A stretch of 24,787 bases of DNA from JACMQW01 sp964536965 (lineage in GTDB: Bacteria > Bdellovibrionota > UBA1018). Below the pieces are notes generated by a model that worked only from the letters and a program-made list of their open reading frames with translations, was not told the origin of the DNA and searched no databases. Shown here piece after piece: positions 1 to 7,637 of the stretch. The position numbers were made by a program, and so were the translations under genes. Each line of letters starts with the position of its first letter. Positions within the stretch are counted from its first letter, which is position 1. The stretch lies in the NCBI GenBank assembly GCA_964536965.1, contig CAZIAL010000049.1, forward strand, positions 1-24,787, written 5' to 3'.

Positions 1-2
1 TC

Positions 3-752
3 CCCGAGGCGGGACCATTCCGCGGCAACGTGCTCTACTTCGAGGGTCTTGGCGACTCGATGGTGAACCACGCTCCTCTCTTCCGCCATCTGAGCGCGGA
101 AGGTTTCCGAGTGATCGCATTCGATTACATGGGCCAGGGTGGCTCGGACGGACGAATGGACCACACACGGATCGAAGCGATCCCGCAAATCGGCGAAGTC
201 GTCTGGAAGAAATTCGCACGCGACCTCGAAACCTATCCGACAAAATCCATCGTCGGCTGGTCGACCGGCGGGCTCGCGGCTTATATGGCGGCTTCCCGCG
301 GAAAAGCCGATCAGATCGCGATCATCGCGCCCGGAATCGCACCGCGCACGGTCGTCGGCGAGGGCATTTTGAATTGGCCACCCAATGAGATCACGCCGGA
401 AAGCCTGACGACGGCGGCGCCGTACGCCGCGAATTCCGAAAATCCCCATCTCGAGGCGATTCGCCCGAATACACCGCTGAAGGTGCCGAATTTCGCGGTG
501 AACTTGCTGACGACCGCTCGCGAGGCGAGACGCACGGCCATCCCTCGCTCGGTTCGCGGACTCGTACTTCTCTCCGACGACGCCGACACTTATGTCGATG
601 CCGACCGCACTGCGAAGACCCTCGCCCGCACCGCCCCCCATTTTCGGGTGATCCAGTATCCGGGCGCGTTGCACGAGATCGACAACGAGCGGGCTGAAAT
701 CAGCCGGAAATCACACCAGGACATCGCAGAATTCCTGAAGGACAGTCGTTAA
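3..752 (+). CDS. alpha/beta hydrolase, 5'-truncated by window edge
   Basis: The reading frame is open from base 3, so the gene starts before the window; the GTG at 30 is probably internal because nine upstream codons are in frame and read like the same domain. The visible 249 residues form an alpha/beta-hydrolase fold of the serine aminopeptidase S33/lysophospholipase type. The nucleophile elbow is GWSTGG (G-x-S-x-G), an acidic residue lies in LLSDDADTYVDAD, and the catalytic His is in ALHEIDNE near the C-terminus. An early LYFEGLGDS strand-loop would hold the oxyanion site. Substrate cannot be predicted; a lipid or small-ester hydrolase is likely. Its stop lies 23 bp from the stop of the convergent proC, with no terminator hairpin between. 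Signal peptide status is unknown because the N-terminus is missing. Confidence 0.85.
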   Translation, partial: PEAGPFRGNVLYFEGLGDSMVNHAPLFRHLSAEGFRVIAFDYMGQGGSDGRMDHTRIEAIPQIGEVVWKKFARDLETYPTKSIVGWSTGGLAAYMAASRGKADQIAIIAPGIAPRTVVGEGILNWPPNEITPESLTTAAPYAANSENPHLEAIRPNTPLKVPNFAVNLLTTAREARRTAIPRSVRGLVLLSDDADTYVDADRTAKTLARTAPHFRVIQYPGALHEIDNERAEISRKSHQDIAEFLKDSR

Positions 753-775
753 ACCGTTCGAGACACGCCGGTCAT

Positions 776-1582
776 TCACCCTTCCGAACGAAGCGCTTCG
801 CTCTTCGCGGCGGCGGCGAGGACGGCCTTGATCAACGTTACCCGGAGTCGGCCCTCTTCGAGAGCCATGAGTCCGTCGATCGTACAACCCGCCGGAGTCG
901 TTACTTCGTCCTTGAGGGCGGCCGGATGGTCTCCGCGCTCGAGAACCATTTTCGCCGCTCCAAGCAGGGTCTGCGCTGCGAGCAAAGTCGAGGTTTCGCG
1001 GGGGAGACCGACCTTCACGCCCGCTTCCGAAAGCGCCTCGATGATCAGATAGACGTAAGCGGGTCCGCAGCCCGAAAGCCCAGTTACGCCGTCCATGAGC
1101 TTTTCATCCACGATGGAAGTCCGGCCCACGGTCGTGAAGATTTTTTCCGCGATGCGCAGGTTCGCGGGAGAAGCATCCGCGCCCGACGCGAGAACCGTCA
1201 TCCCCTCCCGGACGAGGGCCGGCGTATTCGGCATCGCGCGAATGACGGGACAGGCGTGGGAAACCCACTGCTCCATCTGGCTATTCGTGATCGAAGCCGC
1301 GACCGAGATGATCAGCTGCTTCGGTCGCAAAAAAGACGAAATTTCCTCCAGCACGGCTTGCGCCTGGTAGGGTTTTACGCACAGAAGGATGACGTCCGAT
1401 TCGCGCGCGAGCTTCGCGTTGTCGGTATGGACCGGAATGCGGAGCTCGCGATTCCCCAGTTTCGCGCTCTCCTTGGAACGGGTCGTGGCCGAAAGTTTCC
1501 ACTTTTTTCCCTCGGAAGAAGCGCGAACACCGTGGACCAACGCTTCGCCCATTTTTCCCAACCCTAAAATTCCGATCTTCAT
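776..1582 (-). CDS. proC: Pyrroline-5-carboxylate reductase
   Basis: This enzyme catalyses the last step of proline synthesis, NAD(P)H reduction of 1-pyrroline-5-carboxylate, in the cytoplasm. The 268-residue protein begins MKIGILGLGKMG, a Rossmann GxGxxG motif. It also has the family motifs MPNTP, TGLSGCGPAYVY and KDEVTTPAGCTIDGL, the last two forming the substrate site and dimer region. Length matches the family. I chose the ATG at 1582 rather than one 30 bases upstream because it starts directly at the Rossmann strand and forms an ATGA overlap with the proA stop, typical of translational coupling. It is the last gene of the kdsC-proB-proA-proC operon. No catalytic residue appears missing. 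Confidence 0.97.
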   Translation of the reverse strand: MKIGILGLGKMGEALVHGVRASSEGKKWKLSATTRSKESAKLGNRELRIPVHTDNAKLARESDVILLCVKPYQAQAVLEEISSFLRPKQLIISVAASITNSQMEQWVSHACPVIRAMPNTPALVREGMTVLASGADASPANLRIAEKIFTTVGRTSIVDEKLMDGVTGLSGCGPAYVYLIIEALSEAGVKVGLPRETSTLLAAQTLLGAAKMVLERGDHPAALKDEVTTPAGCTIDGLMALEEGRLRVTLIKAVLAAAAKSEALRSEG

Positions 1583-2856
1583 CGAATTTGCCCTTCTCCG
1601 TCGATTACCCACCGAATGCTCGTCAGCTCTTTCAGGCCGACTGGACCGCGGACGTGGAGTTTCTGCGTACTAATCCCGAGTTCGCCACCGAGTCCAAGCT
1701 CGAATCCATCGGTGAACCGCGTGGATGCGTTCCAGTAAACGGCCGCCGCATCGATCTCGGCCTGAAAGCGACGGGCGAGTTTTTCGTCCCGCGTGAGAAT
1801 CGATTCGGAGTGCTTAGAACCATAACGATCGATATGCAGGACCGCCTCTTCGTAGCAGGAAACCGCGCGGACGTTCAGAACGAGGTCGAGATATTCCGTC
1901 GCGTAGTGTTTTCCGGTCGCCGGCTCCGCCTTTCCTGGAAACCTCTCGTTGAGGAGCGGTAACGAAATCGGACACGCCTTGAAGGAAACCTTCCCCATTC
2001 CGGGAACTTTCGCGAGCTCGTCCACCATGGGGCCAATCACATCCTGGTGAACCAAGAGTGTTTCCATGGAGTTACAAACTCCCGGACGCTGGACCTTCGC
2101 GTTCTCCGCGATGCGGGCGGCCTGGGGTAGATCGGCATCGGCATGAACATAAATATGACAAAGACCGCGATCGTTTTTAATGATCGGCATTCGCGCGTGC
2201 TCGACGACGAAATTGATGAGTCGCTCACCTCCGCGCGGAACGACGACGTCGATTCGATTTTTTTCGGCGAGGAGAAGTCGTACGATCTCCCGATCAGTCG
2301 AAGTGACTCCGATGAAGAGCTCCGGGGGCAGTCCGGCTTCGGAGAGCGCGTCCTGGATCAGATGGTAGAGTGCGAGCGTCGACCCCCGGGATTCGCTCCC
2401 TCCTCGGAGGATGAGCGGATTCCCTGACTTCAGCGCGAGCGAAAATGCCTCGATGGCGACGTTCGGCCGGGATTCGAAGACCATGAAAATCACCCCGATC
2501 GGGCTGCGCACTCGGCGAGTCTTCAGCCCATTCGCGAGCGTCCGGGATTCGACCACTTCGCCGAGCGGATCCGGGAGCGCACGCACCTGCCGCAGGCTTT
2601 CGCGCATCGCTTCGATCCGTTCCGGGTTGAGGAGTAATCGATCCCTGAATGCAGGAGGCACTTTTTCGTCGAGCGCCATAAGGTCATTCAGATTGGCGTC
2701 GAGAACGATCATTTCCTGCGAGACGAGTTTCTTTTCGAGATTCGAGAGCACCTGGTTCCGCGTTTCGATCGGGCAGTTCCGGAGCACGCGCGCCGACTTC
2801 CGCATGAGATCGAGTTTCTGGTGCAGCTCTTCGGATAATTCGGAAATATGGTTCAT
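1579..2856 (-). CDS. proA: Gamma-glutamyl phosphate reductase
   Basis: ProA reduces gamma-glutamyl phosphate to glutamate-5-semialdehyde with NADPH, the second step of proline synthesis. The 425-residue protein has the aldehyde-dehydrogenase-like fold of the family: GVIFMVFESRPNV near 121-133, RGGSESRGST near 151-160, VVVPRGGERLI near 204-214, and the catalytic cysteine at about residue 261 in RPGVCNSMETLLVH. The C-terminal signature NASTRFTDGFELGLGGE is followed by GISTQKLHVRGPVGL. Length is normal for the family. The start ATG overlaps the proB stop by four bases (ATGA at 2856-2853), and its own stop overlaps the proC start in the same way, so proB, proA and proC are probably translationally coupled. 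Confidence 0.97.
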   Translation of the reverse strand: MNHISELSEELHQKLDLMRKSARVLRNCPIETRNQVLSNLEKKLVSQEMIVLDANLNDLMALDEKVPPAFRDRLLLNPERIEAMRESLRQVRALPDPLGEVVESRTLANGLKTRRVRSPIGVIFMVFESRPNVAIEAFSLALKSGNPLILRGGSESRGSTLALYHLIQDALSEAGLPPELFIGVTSTDREIVRLLLAEKNRIDVVVPRGGERLINFVVEHARMPIIKNDRGLCHIYVHADADLPQAARIAENAKVQRPGVCNSMETLLVHQDVIGPMVDELAKVPGMGKVSFKACPISLPLLNERFPGKAEPATGKHYATEYLDLVLNVRAVSCYEEAVLHIDRYGSKHSESILTRDEKLARRFQAEIDAAAVYWNASTRFTDGFELGLGGELGISTQKLHVRGPVGLKELTSIRWVIDGEGQIR

Positions 2857-3701
2857 CGTCGTTTGCCTCGGGACTTTCCGTAGATCGTCGTGCCGAGCGT
2901 ATGGCCGGAGGCGATTTCCAGGAGGACGTTGGATTCGTCGCCCTTGACGAGGTGAGTTCGTACTCCGCTATCCGTCGCGATTTTCGCGGCGATGATCTTC
3001 GAAAGCATCCCCCCCGTTCCGCGCGAAATTTCGCGGGCGCCCTGCGCCCGTTTTCCCGCGGACTTCGCTTCCGCCGTCAGTTTCCGGATATGGCTCGAGG
3101 TCACGCTCTTCAGCTCCGAGATGAGGCGCGCCTGCGGATTCTTCCGCGGATCGGAATCGTAAAGTCCTTCGACATCCGTGAGAATGACCAGGCGATCGGC
3201 GCCGATGGCTCGCGCGACGCGTGCCGAAAGCGAGTCGTTGTCACCGAAGCGAATTTCCTGGGTCGCCACCGCGTCGTTTTCGTTCAGGATCGGGGTGACC
3301 CGCCACTGGAGCAGCTGCTCGATCGTGTTTTGAAAATTCTGCTTTCGATTCGCATCCGCCAAGTCTTCGTAAGTGAGGAGAACCTGCGCGGCGCCGAGCC
3401 CCTGGGTCCGGAGCCCGATGGTATAGAGATCCAGCACCAGCGGTTGGCCGATTGCCGAAAGCGCCTGTTTTTCGGCCAGCGTTCGTGATTTTCCGGCGCG
3501 GAAGACTTTTCGATCCATCACCTCCACGGCCGAAGCGATCGCGCCGGAAGTGACCCAGACGACTTCGATCCCATGGCGTTTGCGAAGAGTCGCTACCTGC
3601 TGCATCCATGCGCGGATCAGCATCGGTCCGCCGGAGCAGATCATGTTGCTTCCGGCTTTGACGATCCAGCGTTCTCGGATCCGGCCTTTAGTACGGGCCA
3701 T
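2853..3701 (-). CDS. proB: Glutamate 5-kinase, short form without PUA domain
   Basis: ProB phosphorylates the gamma-carboxyl of glutamate with ATP, the committed and usually proline-inhibited step. The amino-acid-kinase fold is visible from WIVKAGSNM (about 13-21) through VWVTSGAIASA, ILNENDAVATQEIRFGDNDSLSARVA and VILTDVEGLYDSDPR to GTGGMLSKIIAAKIATDSG. The protein is only 282 residues and ends just after the kinase core; the E. coli enzyme is 367 residues with a C-terminal PUA domain, which is absent here. Kinase-only ProB proteins are known in other bacteria. The start overlaps the end of kdsC by 14 bp and the stop overlaps proA. A nearer-core start is possible because the first ten residues are basic and poorly conserved. 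Confidence 0.95.
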   Translation of the reverse strand: MARTKGRIRERWIVKAGSNMICSGGPMLIRAWMQQVATLRKRHGIEVVWVTSGAIASAVEVMDRKVFRAGKSRTLAEKQALSAIGQPLVLDLYTIGLRTQGLGAAQVLLTYEDLADANRKQNFQNTIEQLLQWRVTPILNENDAVATQEIRFGDNDSLSARVARAIGADRLVILTDVEGLYDSDPRKNPQARLISELKSVTSSHIRKLTAEAKSAGKRAQGAREISRGTGGMLSKIIAAKIATDSGVRTHLVKGDESNVLLEIASGHTLGTTIYGKSRGKRR

Positions 3702-4245
3702 GACCCTGTGCTTTGCGAATCGCGTCGGCTACTTCGCGAACGGCGCCGAAACCCCCATCGAATTCCGTAACGTAGTGGACGCGTTCCTTTACGGGATCGA
3801 CCGCATGGGGAACGGTCGCGCTGAACCCGACGCGCTCGAGCACCGGAATGTCGAAGAGATCGTCTCCGACGAAAGCGATCTGCTCCGGAGCGAGTCCGGT
3901 CGAGGCGATGATTTTATCGAGGGCTTTAATCTTATCCTCATCCCCCAGAAAAACGTGGCTTACCTTCAGAAACTCGGCGCGCGTCTGCACGTCCTTGGAG
4001 ACCCCGCCCGAGATGATGCCGACGTCGATCCCCGCCTTCATCAGGAGCTTTAGCCCATAGCCATCCTTCACGTTGAACATGCGGGTCCAGCCCGTCCCTT
4101 CCTGCCAGAAAATGCGACCGTCGGTCATGACCCCGTCCACATCGAGGAGGAGGAGCTTGATTTTCTTCAGCCGGGCCTGGATCTCCGGGGTCAGGAGCAG
4201 TTTAGCGGCGGTGGACGCGGGAGATCGGGTGGAGGTCTGGCTCAT
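3688..4245 (-). CDS. kdsC: 3-deoxy-D-manno-octulosonate 8-phosphate phosphatase
   Basis: KdsC removes phosphate from KDO-8-P to give KDO for the LPS inner core, downstream of KdsA. The 185-residue protein is a small C0-type HAD phosphatase: motif I LLLDVDGVMTDG with nucleophile D35 and acid/base D37, motif II-like GIISGG, and motif III/IV FVGDDLFDIPVL. Length fits tetrameric KdsC. The canonical SGR after motif II reads SGG here. It is first in an operon with proB, proA and proC and divergent from kdsA over 73 bp, so KDO-8-P synthesis and dephosphorylation are adjacent though on opposite strands. The leader is short and GC-rich; I see no convincing promoter. Confidence 0.93.
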   Translation of the reverse strand: MSQTSTRSPASTAAKLLLTPEIQARLKKIKLLLLDVDGVMTDGRIFWQEGTGWTRMFNVKDGYGLKLLMKAGIDVGIISGGVSKDVQTRAEFLKVSHVFLGDEDKIKALDKIIASTGLAPEQIAFVGDDLFDIPVLERVGFSATVPHAVDPVKERVHYVTEFDGGFGAVREVADAIRKAQGHGPY

Positions 4246-4318
4246 CCCCCAATCTTTTCGAAAGCGCCGCGGAACTTCAACGCTTTTCTAGTTCGAGGCC
4301 CCGAGGTAAACCCCTCTT

Positions 4319-5218
4319 ATGAGTACTGCAAAACCGTCAAATTCGAACCCCGTCCACAAGCCGATGACCCTGATCGCAGGTCCCTGCGTAATCGAGGACA
4401 ATACGACCGACAGCGGGATCGTCTTCGAGATCGCCGAGGAGTTGAAACGCCAACTGGGTACCCTCGTCGCAGCGGGCGAAATCCAACTCTATTTTAAAGC
4501 CAGCTTCGATAAGGCGAATCGCACTTCAATCGACGGTTTTCGGGGCCCGGGCATGGATCTCGGTCTTCGCATTCTTGATCGCGTGCGGGCACGGACGGGT
4601 CTGCCGATCCTCACGGACTTCCATACTCCCGAGCAGGCCGCTCCCGTCGCGGATGTCGTCGACTTCATGCAGATACCGGCTTTTCTTTGCCGCCAGACGG
4701 ACCTCATCGTGGCGGGCGCCGAAGCGGCGCTTCGCAAGGGCCGGCGTTTGAACGTGAAAAAGGGGCAGTTTCTCGCGCCTTGGGACGCGAAAAACATTGT
4801 CGATAAGACCCGAGCCGTCGAAGAGAAAATCGGAATCCGCGGCAAACCCGACTGGTTGTGCCTGACGGAGCGGGGTTCGAGCTTCGGATACAACGCCCTC
4901 GTCGTCGACATGAGCTCCTTCCAAGTCATGTCCGGCTTCGGAGTTCCGACCATTCACGATGCGACCCATTCCGTGCAATCGCCTGGCGGCGGCGCCGGCG
5001 GAAAAAGCACCGGCGGGAAACGCGAAATCATCGAAGTCCTCACCCGGGCCGCGATGGCGGCGGGTGCAGATGGCTTATTCATGGAATGTCACCCTCGCCC
5101 CGAAGTCGCGAAGAGCGACGGTCCGAACGCCTTCTATCTCGAACATGTGGGCACTTTCGTTCGTCAGATGCTCGAGTTCCGAAAACTCGCTCGCTCGACC
5201 CCGAAGCTTCTGATTTAG
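4319..5218 (+). CDS. kdsA: KDO-8-phosphate synthase, metal-dependent type
   Basis: KdsA condenses phosphoenolpyruvate with arabinose-5-phosphate to KDO-8-P. The 299-residue TIM-barrel protein shows FKASFDKANRTS, ILTDFHTPEQA, LCRQTDLI, NVKKGQFLAPWD and LTERGSSFGYNALVVDM. The metal-dependent subclass is indicated by AGPCVIE, whose cysteine (residue 23) corresponds to Cys11 of the Aquifex aeolicus enzyme, where E. coli has Asn26. The other expected ligands are present: His in IHDATHSV, Glu in LFMECHP and Asp in KSDGPNA. A GAGG at 4303-4306, 12 nt before the ATG, is the only SD-like element and could pair with CCTC at 4313-4316. An N-terminal extension of about 15 residues precedes the first barrel strand; an internal ATG at residue 16 is an alternative start. 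Confidence 0.96.
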   Translation: MSTAKPSNSNPVHKPMTLIAGPCVIEDNTTDSGIVFEIAEELKRQLGTLVAAGEIQLYFKASFDKANRTSIDGFRGPGMDLGLRILDRVRARTGLPILTDFHTPEQAAPVADVVDFMQIPAFLCRQTDLIVAGAEAALRKGRRLNVKKGQFLAPWDAKNIVDKTRAVEEKIGIRGKPDWLCLTERGSSFGYNALVVDMSSFQVMSGFGVPTIHDATHSVQSPGGGAGGKSTGGKREIIEVLTRAAMAAGADGLFMECHPRPEVAKSDGPNAFYLEHVGTFVRQMLEFRKLARSTPKLLI

Positions 5219-5283
5219 AGCGAACGCCGACCTCGATTATCTATTTGATATAATTAACTTTTTTCATAAAAAGGCACGGGCAT

Positions 5284-5318
5284 TAATAGTGGACAACGAT
5301 AGTCTATTATTTTATAAC
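5284..5318 (+). promoter_or_regulatory. sigma70-type promoter for the 3D-domain lipoprotein gene
   Basis: A -35 element TGGACA (5290-5295) and a -10 element TATAAC (5313-5318) are separated by exactly 17 bp; each matches the consensus at 5 of 6 positions. The core lies in an AT-rich patch that contrasts with the GC-rich surroundings. An inverted repeat TAATAG (5284-5289) / CTATTA (5304-5309) brackets the -35 element and much of the spacer, and could be an operator. A second TATAAT hexamer at 5249-5254 has no good -35. The predicted start lies near 5325, giving a leader of about 37 nt. Confidence 0.6.
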
Positions 5319-5361
5319 GGTCCCGTCCGAATCTGATCACCTCCGAGATACGAGATCATCG

Positions 5362-5889
5362 ATGCGCTCTTTCCTGTTTCCTCCCTTCGTACGCTTCCTT
5401 TCCACGGTCCTCACCGCGGGAATTCTGGGAAGTTGTGCCCAGGAGGTCGCGCCGGGGAACCTCGCGGATTCCGATCCGGGCCTTCGCTACGATGTCGCCA
5501 CCAAGGACTGCTGCGCCGGACGGGTCTACCGAACTCGGGGCACCGGTTACTATCCCCATCACAGCAAACTCCAAGGAGGTTACCTCGACCGTCGCGGGAA
5601 AAAGCTCGTGACCCTCCAGGATTTTCTCGATGGAAAATCGAAATACGCTGCCGTCGCCATGGACAAGAGCGTGCTCCCGTACGGGACGAATATCTGCATC
5701 CCTCACCTGAACGAAAAGTACGACACGTCCATCCCGTTTCGCGTCGTGGATACGGGTGGAGCGTTCCGCGGAAAAGGGACCCAACGTATCGATATCTGCA
5801 CGCGGAGCAAAAAGCATACGGTTGATCCGGCGATCAACCGATCATTCGAGTTTATCGTCTGCGAAGAACAGCCCCATCAGGTGAAATAA
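5362..5889 (+). CDS. Lipoprotein with 3D (three-aspartate) domain
   Basis: A 175-residue exported protein. The N-terminus is a lipoprotein signal peptide: Arg, a hydrophobic run, then lipobox L-G-S-C with the lipidated cysteine at residue 25. The mature part from about residue 60 is a 3D domain, the double-psi beta-barrel seen at the C-terminus of MltA lytic transglycosylases and in stationary-phase muralytic factors. The three name-giving aspartates are D101 in VAMDKSVLPYGT, D130 in FRVVDTGGAF and D144 in QRIDIC. Several cysteines (CC at 50-51, C112, C146, C167) suggest disulphides. A role in peptidoglycan cleavage is plausible from the family but the MltA barrel is missing, so activity is not certain. 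Its stop is 2 bp from the stop of convergent pyrG. Confidence 0.85.
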   Translation: MRSFLFPPFVRFLSTVLTAGILGSCAQEVAPGNLADSDPGLRYDVATKDCCAGRVYRTRGTGYYPHHSKLQGGYLDRRGKKLVTLQDFLDGKSKYAAVAMDKSVLPYGTNICIPHLNEKYDTSIPFRVVDTGGAFRGKGTQRIDICTRSKKHTVDPAINRSFEFIVCEEQPHQVK

Positions 5890-5891
5890 GC

Positions 5892-7637
5892 CTAAAGAAA
5901 CGAAGGCTCCGCGGTGCCCGCGGCGTTCGCGAGCAGCGCGCCCTTCCCTGACTTCTTCTTTTCGCCGCTCTTTTCCTGCTTCATCCCCGGCAAAGGCTTC
6001 TGGGCGGAAGTCGTCGCTTCTTTGGCCGCCCGGATGAAAGACGAGAAAAGCGGGTGCGGAAACATCGGTTTCGACAAGAATTCCGGGTGGAACTGGCAGC
6101 CAAGGAACCAGGGATGATCGGGCAGCTCGACCATTTCCACCAGCTCTTCGCCCGTCTTCGAATTCACATTTTTGCCCGAAATCAGCAGACCCTTCCCCGA
6201 AATTTCGTCTCGAAAGCGATTGGCGAACTCGAAACGATGCCGGTGACGCTCCGAGATTTTTTCCTTCCCGTATGCGAGGAAGGCCTTGGTCGACTTGCCG
6301 TTGAACTTGGTGGTCACGAGGCAATCATAAGCTCCGAGGCGCATCGTTCCGCCCAGGTCGGTGATCCCCTTCTGGGAATCCATAAGGTCGATCACGTTCG
6401 TTTTCCCGTCCGGACGGAACTCCGCGGAGTTGGCGTCTTTCATTCCACAGACGTTCCGCGCGAATTCGATCGTCGCGAGCTGCATTCCCAGGCAGATTCC
6501 GAAGAACGGAACGCCTTCGGTCCGCGCGAATTCGATCGCGCGAATCTTTCCCTCGACGCCGCGTTCACCGAAACCGCCGGGAACGAGGATGCCGTCGACC
6601 GCGCGCAGGGCCTCCACGTTACCCTTCTCGAGCTCTTCGGCCTCGATGTAAACCATCTCGACTTTCGCGTCGTTCGCGACGCCACCGTGGACGAGCGCTT
6701 CCGAAAGCGACTTATAACTTTCGTGGAGGTCGGTGTATTTGCCCACGATTCCGATTTTCACATGCGCTTTCGGATGCACGATCTTCTCGACCATGCTTTT
6801 CCACTTCGTCAGGTCGGGGGCCGAAGTCCAGATTCCGAGACGTTCGGCGATCTTCTCGTCGAGTTTTTCTTCATGGAAACGAAGGGGCACTTCGTAAATC
6901 GAGCTGACGTCGATCGAGCTGAAGACGTGGGAAGCGGGCAGGTTGCAGAACAGACCGATCTTTTCTTTGGCATCCGCCGGGATCTTCCGATCGGCGCGGC
7001 AAAGCAGGATATCGGGCTGAATCCCGATCTCACGGAGTTCCTTCACGGAATGCTGGGTCGGTTTGGTTTTCAGCTCCCCCGATGCGGCGATGTAAGGCAC
7101 GAGCGTCAGGTGGACGAAAAGGACGTTTTCCGGTCCCATCTCGACCTTCATCTGGCGAATCGCTTCCAGGAACGGCAAGCCCTCGATATCGCCGACGGTA
7201 CCGCCGACTTCCACGATCGTGAGATCCGCCGCTTCGGCCGCGGCCGAAATATGGCGTTTAATTTCGTCAGTAATATGGGGAATCACTTGCACGGTCTTGC
7301 CGAGATAGCCGCCGGCGCGCTCGCGACGGATAACGGTGTCGTAGATCCGGCCGGTCGTGAAGCTGTTCTTCCGCGTGAAATTCGCGTTCGAAACGAAACG
7401 GGAATAATGCCCGAGATCGAGATCGGTCTCCGCTCCGTCATCGAGCACGAAAACTTCGCCGTGCTGGAACGGGGACATGGTTCCCGGATCGACGTTCAGG
7501 TACGGATCCATCTTCGCCATCGTGACCTTGATCCCGCGCTGCTCGAGCAACATGCCGATCGATGCCGCCGCGATCCCCTTTCCAATACCGGAAAGAACGC
7601 CACCCGTGACGAAAATGAATTTTTTCTGCTTAGCCAT
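5892..7637 (-). CDS. pyrG: CTP synthase (glutamine-hydrolysing)
   Basis: PyrG aminates UTP to CTP using glutamine and ATP. The synthetase domain starts with FVTGGVLSGIGKGIAAAS and KMDPYLNVDPGTMSP, and contains HGEVFVLDDGAETDLDLGHY and GGTVGDIEGLPFLEA. The class I glutamine amidotransferase domain has PGGFGERG, the nucleophile cysteine in FFGICLGMQ and the His/Glu pair in GCQFHPEF. The protein is 581 residues, against 545 in E. coli; the excess is a Lys/Ala-rich, probably disordered C-terminal tail of roughly 40 residues after the HPLF signature. The start codon overlaps the kdsB end by 8 bp, so the genes are co-transcribed. CTP made here is the co-substrate of KdsB, which gives the pairing metabolic sense. 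Confidence 0.97.
   Translation of the reverse strand: MAKQKKFIFVTGGVLSGIGKGIAAASIGMLLEQRGIKVTMAKMDPYLNVDPGTMSPFQHGEVFVLDDGAETDLDLGHYSRFVSNANFTRKNSFTTGRIYDTVIRRERAGGYLGKTVQVIPHITDEIKRHISAAAEAADLTIVEVGGTVGDIEGLPFLEAIRQMKVEMGPENVLFVHLTLVPYIAASGELKTKPTQHSVKELREIGIQPDILLCRADRKIPADAKEKIGLFCNLPASHVFSSIDVSSIYEVPLRFHEEKLDEKIAERLGIWTSAPDLTKWKSMVEKIVHPKAHVKIGIVGKYTDLHESYKSLSEALVHGGVANDAKVEMVYIEAEELEKGNVEALRAVDGILVPGGFGERGVEGKIRAIEFARTEGVPFFGICLGMQLATIEFARNVCGMKDANSAEFRPDGKTNVIDLMDSQKGITDLGGTMRLGAYDCLVTTKFNGKSTKAFLAYGKEKISERHRHRFEFANRFRDEISGKGLLISGKNVNSKTGEELVEMVELPDHPWFLGCQFHPEFLSKPMFPHPLFSSFIRAAKEATTSAQKPLPGMKQEKSGEKKKSGKGALLANAAGTAEPSFL

Noticed and set aside
5258..5273. CTTTTT/AAAAAG inverted repeat after kdsA as a terminator
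   Set aside because: The stem is almost purely A-T and has no following T-run on the + strand, so it is unlikely to terminate transcription.
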